Positions 40,710 through 48,712 of a DNA stretch of 64,000 nt are shown piece after piece. A model generated the notes under the pieces. It saw only the letters and a list, made by a program, of their open reading frames with translations. It was not told the DNA's origin and did no database searches. The DNA comes from Propionibacteriaceae bacterium (GTDB lineage Bacteria > Actinomycetota > Actinomycetes > Propionibacteriales > Propionibacteriaceae). The position numbers were made by a program, and so were the translations under genes. Within the stretch, counting starts at the first letter, position 1. Every line of letters begins with the position of its first letter. The DNA lies in contig JAUNKV010000002.1 in the NCBI GenBank assembly GCA_030532575.1, positions 33,051 to 97,050 on the forward strand, in the 5' to 3' direction.

Positions 40710-42335
40710 TCAACTCGACCCGGCGAACCGCACCCCGGACAGTGCCGCCATCTCCTGGTGCCACGTGGTGAGGTCGTCGCGGCTGAACTGGCTCAGGTGA
40801 CGGTGCCCGCAGGCCCGGGCCATGACCGCCATCAGCTCCACCGTCGAGGTGAGGAACCGGGTCAGCCGGGCCACCGCCTCCTGCACCGGCAGCCGTGACC
40901 TGAGGTGCGGGTCCTGGGTGGCGATACCGACGGGGCAGCGCCCGGTCTCGCAGGCCCGCATCGCCAGACACCCGATGGCCTGCATCGCCGAGTTCGACAC
41001 CGCGACGGCGTCGGCACCCAGCGCCAGGGCCTTGAGGAAGTCGGGGGCCGTGCGCAGCCCACCGGTGATGACGAGGGTGACGTCCTGCGCCCCCACCTTG
41101 TCCAGGTGCGCGCGGGCCCTGGCCAGCGCCGGGATCGTCGGCACCGAGATGTGGTTGCGGAAGATCAGCGGGGCCGCCCCGGTCCCACCGCCACGGCCGT
41201 CCAGGATGACGTAGTCCACCCCGATCTCCAGGGCCGCATCCAGGTCAGCCTCGATGTGCTGGGCTGACAGTTTGAAACCGACGGGTGCACCACCGGTGAC
41301 CTCCCGGGCCTGCTCGGCGACGGCACGGAAGTCGGCAATGCTGGTCAGGTCTGGGAACCGGGCCGGGGAGATGGCCGAGGACCCCGGCTGCAGGCCACGC
41401 ACCTCGGCGATCTCAGGGGTCACCTTGTGGCCGGGCAGGTGTCCCCCGGTGCCGGTCTTGGCGGCCTGGCCGCCCTTGAAGTGGAAGGCCTGGCAACGCG
41501 CCACCTTGTCCCACGAGAAGCCGAAACGTCCCGAGGCCAGCTCGTAGAAGTAGCGGGAATTGGCCTGCTGCTCGGCCTCCAACATCCCGCCCTCCCCGGA
41601 GCAGATGCCGGTCCCGGCCGCCTCCGCCCCCGCTGCGAGCGCCACCTTGGCCTCGGCGGACAACGCCCCGAAGCTCATGTCGGAGACGAACAGGGGAATC
41701 TCCAGGCACAGTGGTTTCCGAGCGCGAGGCCCGATCACCACGTCGGTGCCGACGGGTTCGTCGTCGAGCAGGGGCAGCCTGGCCAGCTGCGCGGTCACCA
41801 GCTGCAGGTCGTCCCAGCGGGGCAATTCCGGTCCCGGCACCCCCATCGCGGCCACGGGGCCGTGGTGGCCCACCCGCTCCAGGCCGTGGGCGGCCAACGC
41901 ATGGATCTCGTCGCGACGGGGCTCGTCGGGAGTGCCCTTGAAGTCGGCGTACTCCCCCTGGAAGGCCGTGCGGTCGAAACGCTGTGGATTGCTTCGCGCC
42001 CACTGCGCGACCTCAGCGCCGTCGACCCACACCTGCCCGGCGGTCACACCGGCGGTGAAGCGGGCCAGGTCGTGTCCGGGGTAGGCGATGTTCCGGCCCG
42101 TGCACACCTCGTAGGTGGAGCCGTGCAGGGTGCAGCGGATGTGGTCCTTGGTGACCTCTCCGTCGGCGAGCAGCGCGCCGCGGTGCTGACACCGGCCGTA
42201 CAGCGCGATGACGCTCTCGGGCTCACTCTCTGGGCGGATCACCACGAGGTCCACCCCGAACACCACGGCGTGGCGTTTGCCTCCCGGAATGATGTCATTC
42301 AGCGGGAACAGCGGAACAGCGGTGTCGATCGTCAT
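40710..42335 (-). CDS. Rieske-domain / glutamate-synthase-like FMN protein
   Basis: 541 residues. Residues about 1-110 are a Rieske [2Fe-2S] domain: CQHRG and CTLHG (CxH...CxxH, about residues 49-71). After a linker, residues about 170-530 are a glutamate-synthase-type FMN barrel: VSDMSFGALSAEAKVAL, DGRGGGTGAAPL, and three cysteines in CLAMRACETGRC (C-x5-C-x4-C) before PVGIATQDPHLR, matching the 3Fe-4S site of GltB. There is no amidotransferase domain, so it does not itself use glutamine. It is likely an oxidoreductase. The reaction is unknown. It sits between copies 1 and 2 of the membrane-protein module on the same strand. Confidence 0.85.
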   Translation of the reverse strand: MTIDTAVPLFPLNDIIPGGKRHAVVFGVDLVVIRPESEPESVIALYGRCQHRGALLADGEVTKDHIRCTLHGSTYEVCTGRNIAYPGHDLARFTAGVTAGQVWVDGAEVAQWARSNPQRFDRTAFQGEYADFKGTPDEPRRDEIHALAAHGLERVGHHGPVAAMGVPGPELPRWDDLQLVTAQLARLPLLDDEPVGTDVVIGPRARKPLCLEIPLFVSDMSFGALSAEAKVALAAGAEAAGTGICSGEGGMLEAEQQANSRYFYELASGRFGFSWDKVARCQAFHFKGGQAAKTGTGGHLPGHKVTPEIAEVRGLQPGSSAISPARFPDLTSIADFRAVAEQAREVTGGAPVGFKLSAQHIEADLDAALEIGVDYVILDGRGGGTGAAPLIFRNHISVPTIPALARARAHLDKVGAQDVTLVITGGLRTAPDFLKALALGADAVAVSNSAMQAIGCLAMRACETGRCPVGIATQDPHLRSRLPVQEAVARLTRFLTSTVELMAVMARACGHRHLSQFSRDDLTTWHQEMAALSGVRFAGSS

Positions 42336-42361
42336 TCTTGAACGTTAACAAATGTGATCAT

Positions 42362-43297
42362 TCATTTCGTGATTTCCGGACGATCCACATAATACAACGC
42401 CAATGAATCCAAAATCTTGTGCAGTTGCATCAATGCCACTCTTTGTTCTTCAGGGGATGAGGAATTGGTCGCCAATTTCGCAATCTTCACTGCCCGCGCC
42501 ACCTGACTGCGATGTGCCGTCTCGACGTGGCGCAGCCCGGTCCGCTCGGCGTGCTGCCGGGCCACCTGGAAACGGATCTCCACCACGTCCGCCGCCTGCG
42601 ACGTCGGCGAGTCCTCGAAGTCCACCAGCGCCGCCTCGAAGGCCGCCGTCGTCGGCACCGCCGGGTCGAACAGGGCCGGGCACTCCAACCGGTACACCAG
42701 ATCGCTGCGCAACCGGGCATAGTCCTGCCGGATACGCTCCACCTGGAGCCTCGGCGAGACCGGAGCTCCTGCGGGCAGGGCGCCACGCCACAGCTCTCCC
42801 CGCTCCACCGCCAGGGCGTAGGCATGGATGTTCGACGCGGTGACACCCAGCCTCTCCTGCCCCGAAACCCGCGGTTTGCTGAGAACCGTCGCGACCACGG
42901 GCACCCCGAACAACGCGGCCAGGGCACCGATGACGAAGACCCAGCCGTCACGCAGCCACACCGTCGCCGCGATGGCGGCCAGCGCCATCACCACCGACAG
43001 CAGGTACCAGGTCTCGGAGGGTCTCGGACTCACCACCCCGGGAAGCAGCATGAAACGAGGATCATCCAGCTTCTTCACCCGCGAGACGTAATCCCTCAGC
43101 CTGGCATCCGGGGCCAAGCTGCCGATCCTGCCCAGCGACGGCCACCGGGTGGCATCCGCCACCACGAACTTCCCGTACGCCTTCGCCTCGAGCGTCAGCA
43201 GATACGCCTTGTCGTCGGTGAAGAGCAGCAGCCCACACGGGGCGATGTCCTTCAGCTGGGTCCCCAGGGGGATCAGGGACCACGGTGCAAGCCTCAC
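42362..43297 (-). CDS. Membrane protein of unknown function, module copy 2, partner A
   Basis: 311 residues from the GTG at 43297, which overlaps the partner B stop. It opens RLAPWSLIPLGTQLKDIAP, parallel to RTPWSLVEPGTRIEQIAP in copy 3. Two membrane helices lie near 95-138. The cytoplasmic domain has YARLRSDLVYRLECPALFD, PTTAAFEAALVDFED and ARQHAERTGLRHVETAHRSQ. It ends SLALYYVDRPEITK. The C-terminal half is nearly the same as copy 3, so this duplication is recent or under gene conversion. Function unknown. Confidence 0.75.
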   Translation of the reverse strand: MRLAPWSLIPLGTQLKDIAPCGLLLFTDDKAYLLTLEAKAYGKFVVADATRWPSLGRIGSLAPDARLRDYVSRVKKLDDPRFMLLPGVVSPRPSETWYLLSVVMALAAIAATVWLRDGWVFVIGALAALFGVPVVATVLSKPRVSGQERLGVTASNIHAYALAVERGELWRGALPAGAPVSPRLQVERIRQDYARLRSDLVYRLECPALFDPAVPTTAAFEAALVDFEDSPTSQAADVVEIRFQVARQHAERTGLRHVETAHRSQVARAVKIAKLATNSSSPEEQRVALMQLHKILDSLALYYVDRPEITK

Positions 43298-44289
43298 GCG
43301 GACCGCCTCCCGGGCAGCTGCTTCAAGCGGCGACCCTCCACCGCGTCGCGGGCCTCGGCGATGCTCGGCAGCTGGTACAACGCCAAGCCCTCGAGAATCT
43401 GGACGGCGGCCTCCAGGGCCGCTGCCCGCTCCGTCCGGGAAGCCGCAGGATCGACGGCGATCCGCGCCGCCTTGAGCGCCCGCCCCGCCTCGACCCGGGA
43501 GGCCTCGGGCAGGTGGCCCAGCTTGACCCGCTCCGCATGGCGTCGCGCGGTGTGGAAGGCCCGGGTGACGCGGCTCGCCAGCGCCTCCCGCTCGGCGCGG
43601 TCGAGCCTGGCCTGCTCGGAGTCCCACTGGAACAGGGCCAGGGTGAGCTCCTCGGTGGCGGGGTGCCCCGCGTCGAACAGGGCCGGGTACTGAATCCGGT
43701 AGGGCAGGTCACTCAGCAGCCGCCCGTACTCCTCCTTGACCTCATCCACCTGCCGCGTTGCGACCTCAACGGGGTCCGGCCCCACCGCCAGATCAGCGAG
43801 CGCCCACCACTGATCGTCGATGACGAAGACCCACCCGCAACGCTGGAACACCATGCCGAGGCCGACCAGGAACATCCCCGCCAGGGGAAAGGACAGGAGA
43901 ATTCCCAACCCACCCGTGATCACCAGAATCTCCCGCGAGGTGAACATCGCGGCACAGAACAGACCTGTCACGAGCAGCACCACCAGGCCCGACAGCTGGT
44001 GACGAAGGTAGTCGCGGGGTCTGAGCCATGCCCTCACCAGGTTCCCCTCCGGCAACCTGAAGGCCCGCAGGGGCTGCAGCTGGGCTGCGACCATCACCAC
44101 ATCACCGACGCCACGTCGCTCCGGCTTCCCCGAGACGGCGACCGCCTTGTTGTCGCCGAGGAGATGGAGCGCGAAGCGTCGCCCGTCACGACGCAGCACC
44201 CCACACCGGTCCTCGAAGGCGATCAGGGTGTGCGCACCGAGCCGCCCCAGCGGGGTGTTGAGGGGAATCTCGGTGACGTCGGGGGCCAT
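43294..44289 (-). CDS. Membrane protein of unknown function, module copy 2, partner B
   Basis: 331 residues from the ATG at 44289; a GTG 13 codons upstream is a less likely start. It opens DVTEIPLNTPLGRLGAHTLIAF, then has two hydrophobic helices in the 120-160 region, and the domain with EYGRLLSDLPYRIQYPALFD and PATEELTLALFQWD. The conserved tail is RRLKQLPGRRSA. Its stop overlaps the GTG of partner A. It has no signal peptide. Confidence 0.75.
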   Translation of the reverse strand: MAPDVTEIPLNTPLGRLGAHTLIAFEDRCGVLRRDGRRFALHLLGDNKAVAVSGKPERRGVGDVVMVAAQLQPLRAFRLPEGNLVRAWLRPRDYLRHQLSGLVVLLVTGLFCAAMFTSREILVITGGLGILLSFPLAGMFLVGLGMVFQRCGWVFVIDDQWWALADLAVGPDPVEVATRQVDEVKEEYGRLLSDLPYRIQYPALFDAGHPATEELTLALFQWDSEQARLDRAEREALASRVTRAFHTARRHAERVKLGHLPEASRVEAGRALKAARIAVDPAASRTERAAALEAAVQILEGLALYQLPSIAEARDAVEGRRLKQLPGRRSA

Positions 44290-44334
44290 ACGGGAATTCT
44301 CCCAGAGGACGGATGCAGCAGACCCCACGCCTGC

Positions 44335-45294
44335 TCATCCCTCGATGGCGGGCAGCTCCGTCCTGCTCGGCAGGTAGTACAGCGCCAGCGGCTCCAGGAT
44401 GCGCTGCAGTTGCGCCAGGGCGGCGGCCCGTTCGCCCGGCGACGGTGCATCCTGGGCCAGGCGTGCCACCTTCACCGCCCGCGCCACCTCCGCCCGGTCC
44501 CGCGCGTCGACGTGGCGCAGCCCGGTCCGTTCGGCGTGCTGCCGGGCCGCCTCGAACCGCACCTCCACCCGGGCCGCCGCCTGAGCCGTCAGCGAGTCCT
44601 CGAAGTCCACCAGCGCCGCCTCAAAGGCCGCCGTCGTCGGCACCGCCGGGTCGAACAGGGCCGGGCACTCCAACCGGTACACCAGATCGCTGCGCAGCCG
44701 GGCATAGTCCTGCCGAATCCGCTCCACCTGCGCCGCCGGGGAGGGCATGGCTCCGGCGGGCAGCTCGCCCTGCCACAGCTCGCCCCGCTCCACCGCCAGG
44801 GCGTAGGCGTGGACGGTGTGCCAGGTCACCCCCATCCGCTGCTGCCCCAGCACCTCGACGCGGGACAAGACGGTGGCGATCCACACCGGCACGAGCAGGG
44901 TGACCATGAACCCGAGGCCGAACAACAGCTGGTTGTTCGTCGCCAGGGTCACCAGCATCGTCAGGACTGCCGAGGCGGTGGTGAGGAGGAGCCACAGCCC
45001 CATCGGCCACTTCGACGCGGTGAACCCGGGCACCAGCAGGAACCGGGGCCTGCCCGGCTGCTTCCAGGCGAGCCTTCGCCCCAGCACCTCAAGGGGCTGT
45101 CCGCCGTCGATGTTTGTTGGTGGCACCACCATCAGCGAGCCGCGGTCCACCCGCTCCCACTGGTAGCTGGAGTCGTCGCCCAGGCGCAGCCGCACCAGCT
45201 GCCGCTCGTGATCGGTGAACACGACCAGGCAGCAGGGCGCGATCTGCTCGATGCGGGTTCCGGGCTCGACCAAGCTCCAGGGTGTCCGCTTCAT
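44335..45294 (-). CDS. Membrane protein of unknown function, module copy 3, partner A
   Basis: 319 residues from the ATG at 45294 (ATGA overlap with partner B). It opens KRTPWSLVEPGTRIEQIAPC. Two membrane helices (WLLLTTASAVLTMLVTLA and LLFGLGFMVTLLVPVWIATV) are followed by YARLRSDLVYRLECPALFD, PTTAAFEAALVDFED and ARQHAERTGLRHVD. It ends LALYYLPSRTELPAIEG. The gap of 45 bases to copy 2 suggests that copies 3 and 2 are transcribed together. Confidence 0.75.
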   Translation of the reverse strand: MKRTPWSLVEPGTRIEQIAPCCLVVFTDHERQLVRLRLGDDSSYQWERVDRGSLMVVPPTNIDGGQPLEVLGRRLAWKQPGRPRFLLVPGFTASKWPMGLWLLLTTASAVLTMLVTLATNNQLLFGLGFMVTLLVPVWIATVLSRVEVLGQQRMGVTWHTVHAYALAVERGELWQGELPAGAMPSPAAQVERIRQDYARLRSDLVYRLECPALFDPAVPTTAAFEAALVDFEDSLTAQAAARVEVRFEAARQHAERTGLRHVDARDRAEVARAVKVARLAQDAPSPGERAAALAQLQRILEPLALYYLPSRTELPAIEG

Positions 45295-46292
45295 CGGGTC
45301 CGCCTGCCCGGCAGCTGTCGTCGGTGCTGGACGCCCACGGCTTGGCGGATTTCCGGTCCGGTCGGCATGTAGTGCAGCACCAGATCGTCCAGCAGTTTCA
45401 CCGCCCGCTCCAGCGCGGTGCTGCGCTCCCTCGACGTGGCGTACGGGTCGGAGGCCACCCGCAGGGCCTTCGCGGCGCGCCTGACCACTCGACGCTGCGG
45501 CCTCGGCAGGTGCTCCATCCCGACCCGCTCCGCGTGGTGGCGGGCCTGCTGGAAGGTGGCGACCACCCGGCTGGCCAGTGCGCTGCGGGCCGCCCGCTCG
45601 AGGTGCTGCTGCGTGGTGTCCCACTCCACCAAGGCCAGGCTGAACGGCTCGGTGGCCGGGCACTCGGTGTCGAACAGCGCCGGATGTTCCACGCGGTAGA
45701 CCAGGTCGGTCAGCAGCATCCCGTAGGCCTCCTTGACCGCCTGCACCTGACGCTCGGCCAGGTCGTTTCGATCCGCGGCGGCCACCAGGTCGACGAGCTC
45801 CCAGCGTCGCCAGGACGTCCGGTACATCATCCGGTGGCCGCCGAAGAGGTTCTCCCCCTGAAAACACAGGAACGCCAAGGAGACGGCACTCAAGAACACC
45901 CAGTCCCGCAGCTTGAGGACAATGACCCTGTGGGATGCGAGCACCCAGACCACCACGACGACGACCAGCGTCACCGACAACGTCGCTGCCAGGGACCAGA
46001 CCCAGCGACGGCTGCGGTGCCAGGCGGGCACATGGACCACCCGCCCCTTCGGCAGCTGGAAGGCCCGCTTGAGTTCTTGGTGCAGCACCAGCCCCGCAAG
46101 GTCGGCGATACTTCGGCTGGGAGGTGCACCACGCGCCCCGTCCTTGTCGTCGTGCGACCTCGTGCCGTACCAGTGCATGTACCCGCCGTGTCGCCGCGAC
46201 AGCACCACGTGACGGCCCTCGAGCTCGAGCAACGTGTGCCCCTCCAGCTCCCCGACGGGGGTGCTGAGCGGAATCTCGATCACCTCGGCCAT
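45291..46292 (-). CDS. Membrane protein of unknown function, module copy 3, partner B
   Basis: 333 residues from the ATG at 46292. It opens EVIEIPLSTPVGELEGHTLLEL, then RSIADLAGLV and two membrane segments (VWSLAATLSVTLVVVVVVWV and DWVFLSAVSLAFLCF). The domain has AYGMLLTDLVYRVEHPALFD, PATEPFSLALVEWDTT and FQQARHHAERVGMEHLP; the last is also in copy 1. The tail is RRQLPGRRTR. It is the first gene of the minus-strand cluster, divergent from nfo. Confidence 0.75.
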   Translation of the reverse strand: MAEVIEIPLSTPVGELEGHTLLELEGRHVVLSRRHGGYMHWYGTRSHDDKDGARGAPPSRSIADLAGLVLHQELKRAFQLPKGRVVHVPAWHRSRRWVWSLAATLSVTLVVVVVVWVLASHRVIVLKLRDWVFLSAVSLAFLCFQGENLFGGHRMMYRTSWRRWELVDLVAAADRNDLAERQVQAVKEAYGMLLTDLVYRVEHPALFDTECPATEPFSLALVEWDTTQQHLERAARSALASRVVATFQQARHHAERVGMEHLPRPQRRVVRRAAKALRVASDPYATSRERSTALERAVKLLDDLVLHYMPTGPEIRQAVGVQHRRQLPGRRTR

Positions 46293-46327
46293 GACCTCAG
46301 ATTCTCCCACCAGCAGGTGGCAGGTCG

Positions 46328-46333
46328 TAGGCT
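46328..46333 (+). promoter_or_regulatory. -10 box of leaderless nfo
   Basis: TAGGCT lies 7 bases before the ATG at 46341, and no ribosome binding site is present. This spacing predicts a leaderless mRNA, common in actinobacteria. Confidence 0.55.
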
Positions 46334-46340
46334 TGGGGCC

Positions 46341-47114
46341 ATGAAGTTCGGATGCCACGTAGACCTCCACTCCGCGCTCGGCCAGGCCCGCGCCGTCGGG
46401 GCGGAGATCGCCCAGATCACCCTCGGCGATCCGCAGTCGTGGAGGAAACCTACCGCGCCGGAGGGGCTGGGCGAGGAGGCCGCGGCCGCCGGGATCGGGC
46501 TGTACGTCCACGCCGCCTATGTCATCAACGTGGCCTCCACCAACAACCGCATCCGCATCCCGTCGCGCAAGCTGCTGCAGCAGACCATCGACGCCGCCGC
46601 CCAGCTCGGTGCCCAGGGCGTGATCGTCCACGGCGGGCACGTCACCGCCGACGAGGACCAGCAGCTGGGGTACGCGAACTGGCGCAAGTGCATCGACGGC
46701 CTGGACGTGAAGGTCCCGCTGCTGATCGAGAACACCGCCGGTGGGAACAAGGCGATGATGCGCTATCTCGACTCCATGCAGGCCCTGTGGGCGGCCCTCG
46801 ACGGCTCCGACAACCTCGAGCACGTGGGACTGTGCCTCGACACCTGCCACGCCCACGCCGCCGGGCTCGACCTTGGCACCGTCGTCTCGGATGTGCGGGC
46901 GATCACGGGTCGCATCGATCTGGTCCACTGCAACGACTCGGCGGATGCCCCCGGGTCCGGGCGCGACCGTCACGCCCCATGGGGCCAAGGCATCATCGAC
47001 GAGGGGACGCTGCTCGCCCTGCTCCGCGACGCGAACGCCCCGGTCGTCCTGGAGACCCCTGCCGAGAACCACGCAGCTGAGATCGCCTGGCTGCGCGACC
47101 ACCTCGGCGGCTGA
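46341..47114 (+). CDS. nfo: Endonuclease IV (AP endonuclease)
   Basis: 257 residues. It cuts DNA at abasic sites in base excision repair. The zinc-site motifs of the family are present: VGLCLDTCHAHAAG, LVHCNDSADAPGSGRDRH and the final EIAWL region with VVLETPAE. The N-terminal KFGCHVD and LYVHAAYVINVAS blocks also fit. The ATG at 46341 is preferred; the long frame upstream is a shadow of the minus-strand genes. Confidence 0.95.
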   Translation: MKFGCHVDLHSALGQARAVGAEIAQITLGDPQSWRKPTAPEGLGEEAAAAGIGLYVHAAYVINVASTNNRIRIPSRKLLQQTIDAAAQLGAQGVIVHGGHVTADEDQQLGYANWRKCIDGLDVKVPLLIENTAGGNKAMMRYLDSMQALWAALDGSDNLEHVGLCLDTCHAHAAGLDLGTVVSDVRAITGRIDLVHCNDSADAPGSGRDRHAPWGQGIIDEGTLLALLRDANAPVVLETPAENHAAEIAWLRDHLGG

Positions 47115-47154
47115 CCCGGCTCGTCCAGCGGAGAAGCGGAGTGGTCGCGAAATG

Positions 47155-48549
47155 TCAGTGGGAGTTCAGCGGGAGGTTGTCGAAGGACAGCAGGTGGTCC
47201 ACCGTCGCTGCGTCCAGCAGGCCCTTCTCCACCACGATGTCACGCACCGACCTGCCCGAGGCCGCCGCCTCCTGACCCACTTCGTCGCCCGCCCGGTGCC
47301 CGATGTGGTCGTTGAGCAGCGTCACCACCGAGATCGAGTCCCGCACGTAACGCCCGCACACCTCACGGTTCGCCGTGATCCCCGTCACGCAACGCTCCCG
47401 CAGCACATCGCAGGCCGCGATCAGCAACGACACCGACTCGAAGCTCGCCTGCGCGATCACCGGCTCCATCGCGTTGAGCTGCAGCTGCCCCGCCTCCGCC
47501 CCCAACCCGACGGTGACATCGTTGCCCCGCACCTTGAAGGTCACCTGGTTGACCACCTCCGGGATCACCGGGTTCACCTTCGCGGGCATGATCGAGCTAC
47601 CAGCCTGCATCCTCGGCAGGTTGATCTCGTTCAGCCCCGCCCTCGGCCCCGACGACAACAGCCTCAGATCGTTGCACACCTTCGACAGCTTGCAGGCCAG
47701 CCGCTTGCACGTGGCATGGGCCATCACATAGGCGCCGGTGTCCGAGGTGGCCTCGATCAGGTCCGGGGCCGCGACGACGGGACGTCCCGTCACCCGCGCC
47801 AGGTGCGACACCGCCAGCTCCCGATACCCCGGCGGGGTGTTCAGCCCCGTCCCGATGGCGGTGGCCCCCAGGTTCACCTCAAGCAGCAGCCCCCTGGCGT
47901 ACTCCAGGTGCCGGACCTCCTCCGCCAGCGTCACCCCGAAGGCCGTGAACTCCTGCCCCAGCGTCATCGGCACCGCATCCTGCAGCTGGGTGCGGCCCAG
48001 CTTCACGATCCCCGCGAATTCCCTCCCCTTCGCCGAGAAGGCCTCCGCCAACGCCTGCACCGCCGTCACCAGCCGTCCGAACATCACGTCCAGCGCCATC
48101 CGAAACCCCGTCGGATAGGCATCATTGGTGGACTGGCTACGGTTGACGTGATCGTTCGGGTCGACGACGTCGTATCGCCCCTTCGGCAACCCCAGCCGCT
48201 CCAGCGCCAAGTTCGCCAGCACCTCGTTGGTGTTCATGTTCACCGACGTGCCCGCCCCACCCTGGAACACGTCGATGGGGAACTGGTCCAGGCACCGGCC
48301 CTGCTCCAGCACCTCGTCGCAGGCCGCCAGGATCGCCTCCCCGATCTCGGCGGGCAGCGCCCCCAGCTGCACATTGGCCAGGGCCGCCGCCTTCTTCACC
48401 AGCACCATCCCCCGGATGAGTTCGGGGAAGGAACTCACCGGCGTCCCCGAGACCGGGAAGTTCTCCACGGCCCTGAGCGTGTGCACCCCGTACCAGACGT
48501 CGTCCGGCAGCTCCCGTGCCCCCAACAGATCAGTCTCGATGCGCGTCAT
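47155..48549 (-). CDS. aspA: Aspartate ammonia-lyase
   Basis: 464 residues. It converts aspartate to fumarate and ammonia, feeding fumarate respiration or the propionate pathway. The fumarase/aspartase signature [12 protein letters not shown] is present, as are the [16 protein letters not shown] and [12 protein letters not shown] blocks. The ATG at 48549 follows AAGGA. It is a single gene convergent with nfo and divergent from pta. Confidence 0.95.
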   Translation of the reverse strand: MTRIETDLLGARELPDDVWYGVHTLRAVENFPVSGTPVSSFPELIRGMVLVKKAAALANVQLGALPAEIGEAILAACDEVLEQGRCLDQFPIDVFQGGAGTSVNMNTNEVLANLALERLGLPKGRYDVVDPNDHVNRSQSTNDAYPTGFRMALDVMFGRLVTAVQALAEAFSAKGREFAGIVKLGRTQLQDAVPMTLGQEFTAFGVTLAEEVRHLEYARGLLLEVNLGATAIGTGLNTPPGYRELAVSHLARVTGRPVVAAPDLIEATSDTGAYVMAHATCKRLACKLSKVCNDLRLLSSGPRAGLNEINLPRMQAGSSIMPAKVNPVIPEVVNQVTFKVRGNDVTVGLGAEAGQLQLNAMEPVIAQASFESVSLLIAACDVLRERCVTGITANREVCGRYVRDSISVVTLLNDHIGHRAGDEVGQEAAASGRSVRDIVVEKGLLDAATVDHLLSFDNLPLNSH

Positions 48550-48700
48550 CGCTTTCCTTCGAGCAGTTCCCCGACGCCCCTCGCCGGGATCAGTCCCAAC
48601 CTATCCCACCCGCCCGGGGCATCTGAGCCGTTTCGCTGACTGTTATCCGATGTTTATCCGCCCGACGGGGCTTCGGGGAGCCCGAGCGCGGAAAATCGCA

Positions 48701-48706
48701 TAGGGT
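48701..48706 (+). promoter_or_regulatory. -10 box of leaderless pta
   Basis: TAGGGT followed by 6 bases and the GTG at 48713. No ribosome binding site is visible, so the pta-ackA transcript probably starts at its start codon. Confidence 0.55.
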
Positions 48707-48712
48707 GGACCC

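Noticed and set aside
45282-46340. 353-residue plus-strand extension in front of endonuclease IV
   Set aside because: It is antisense to module copy 3 partner B and lacks any family features; nfo starts at 46341 with its own promoter box.
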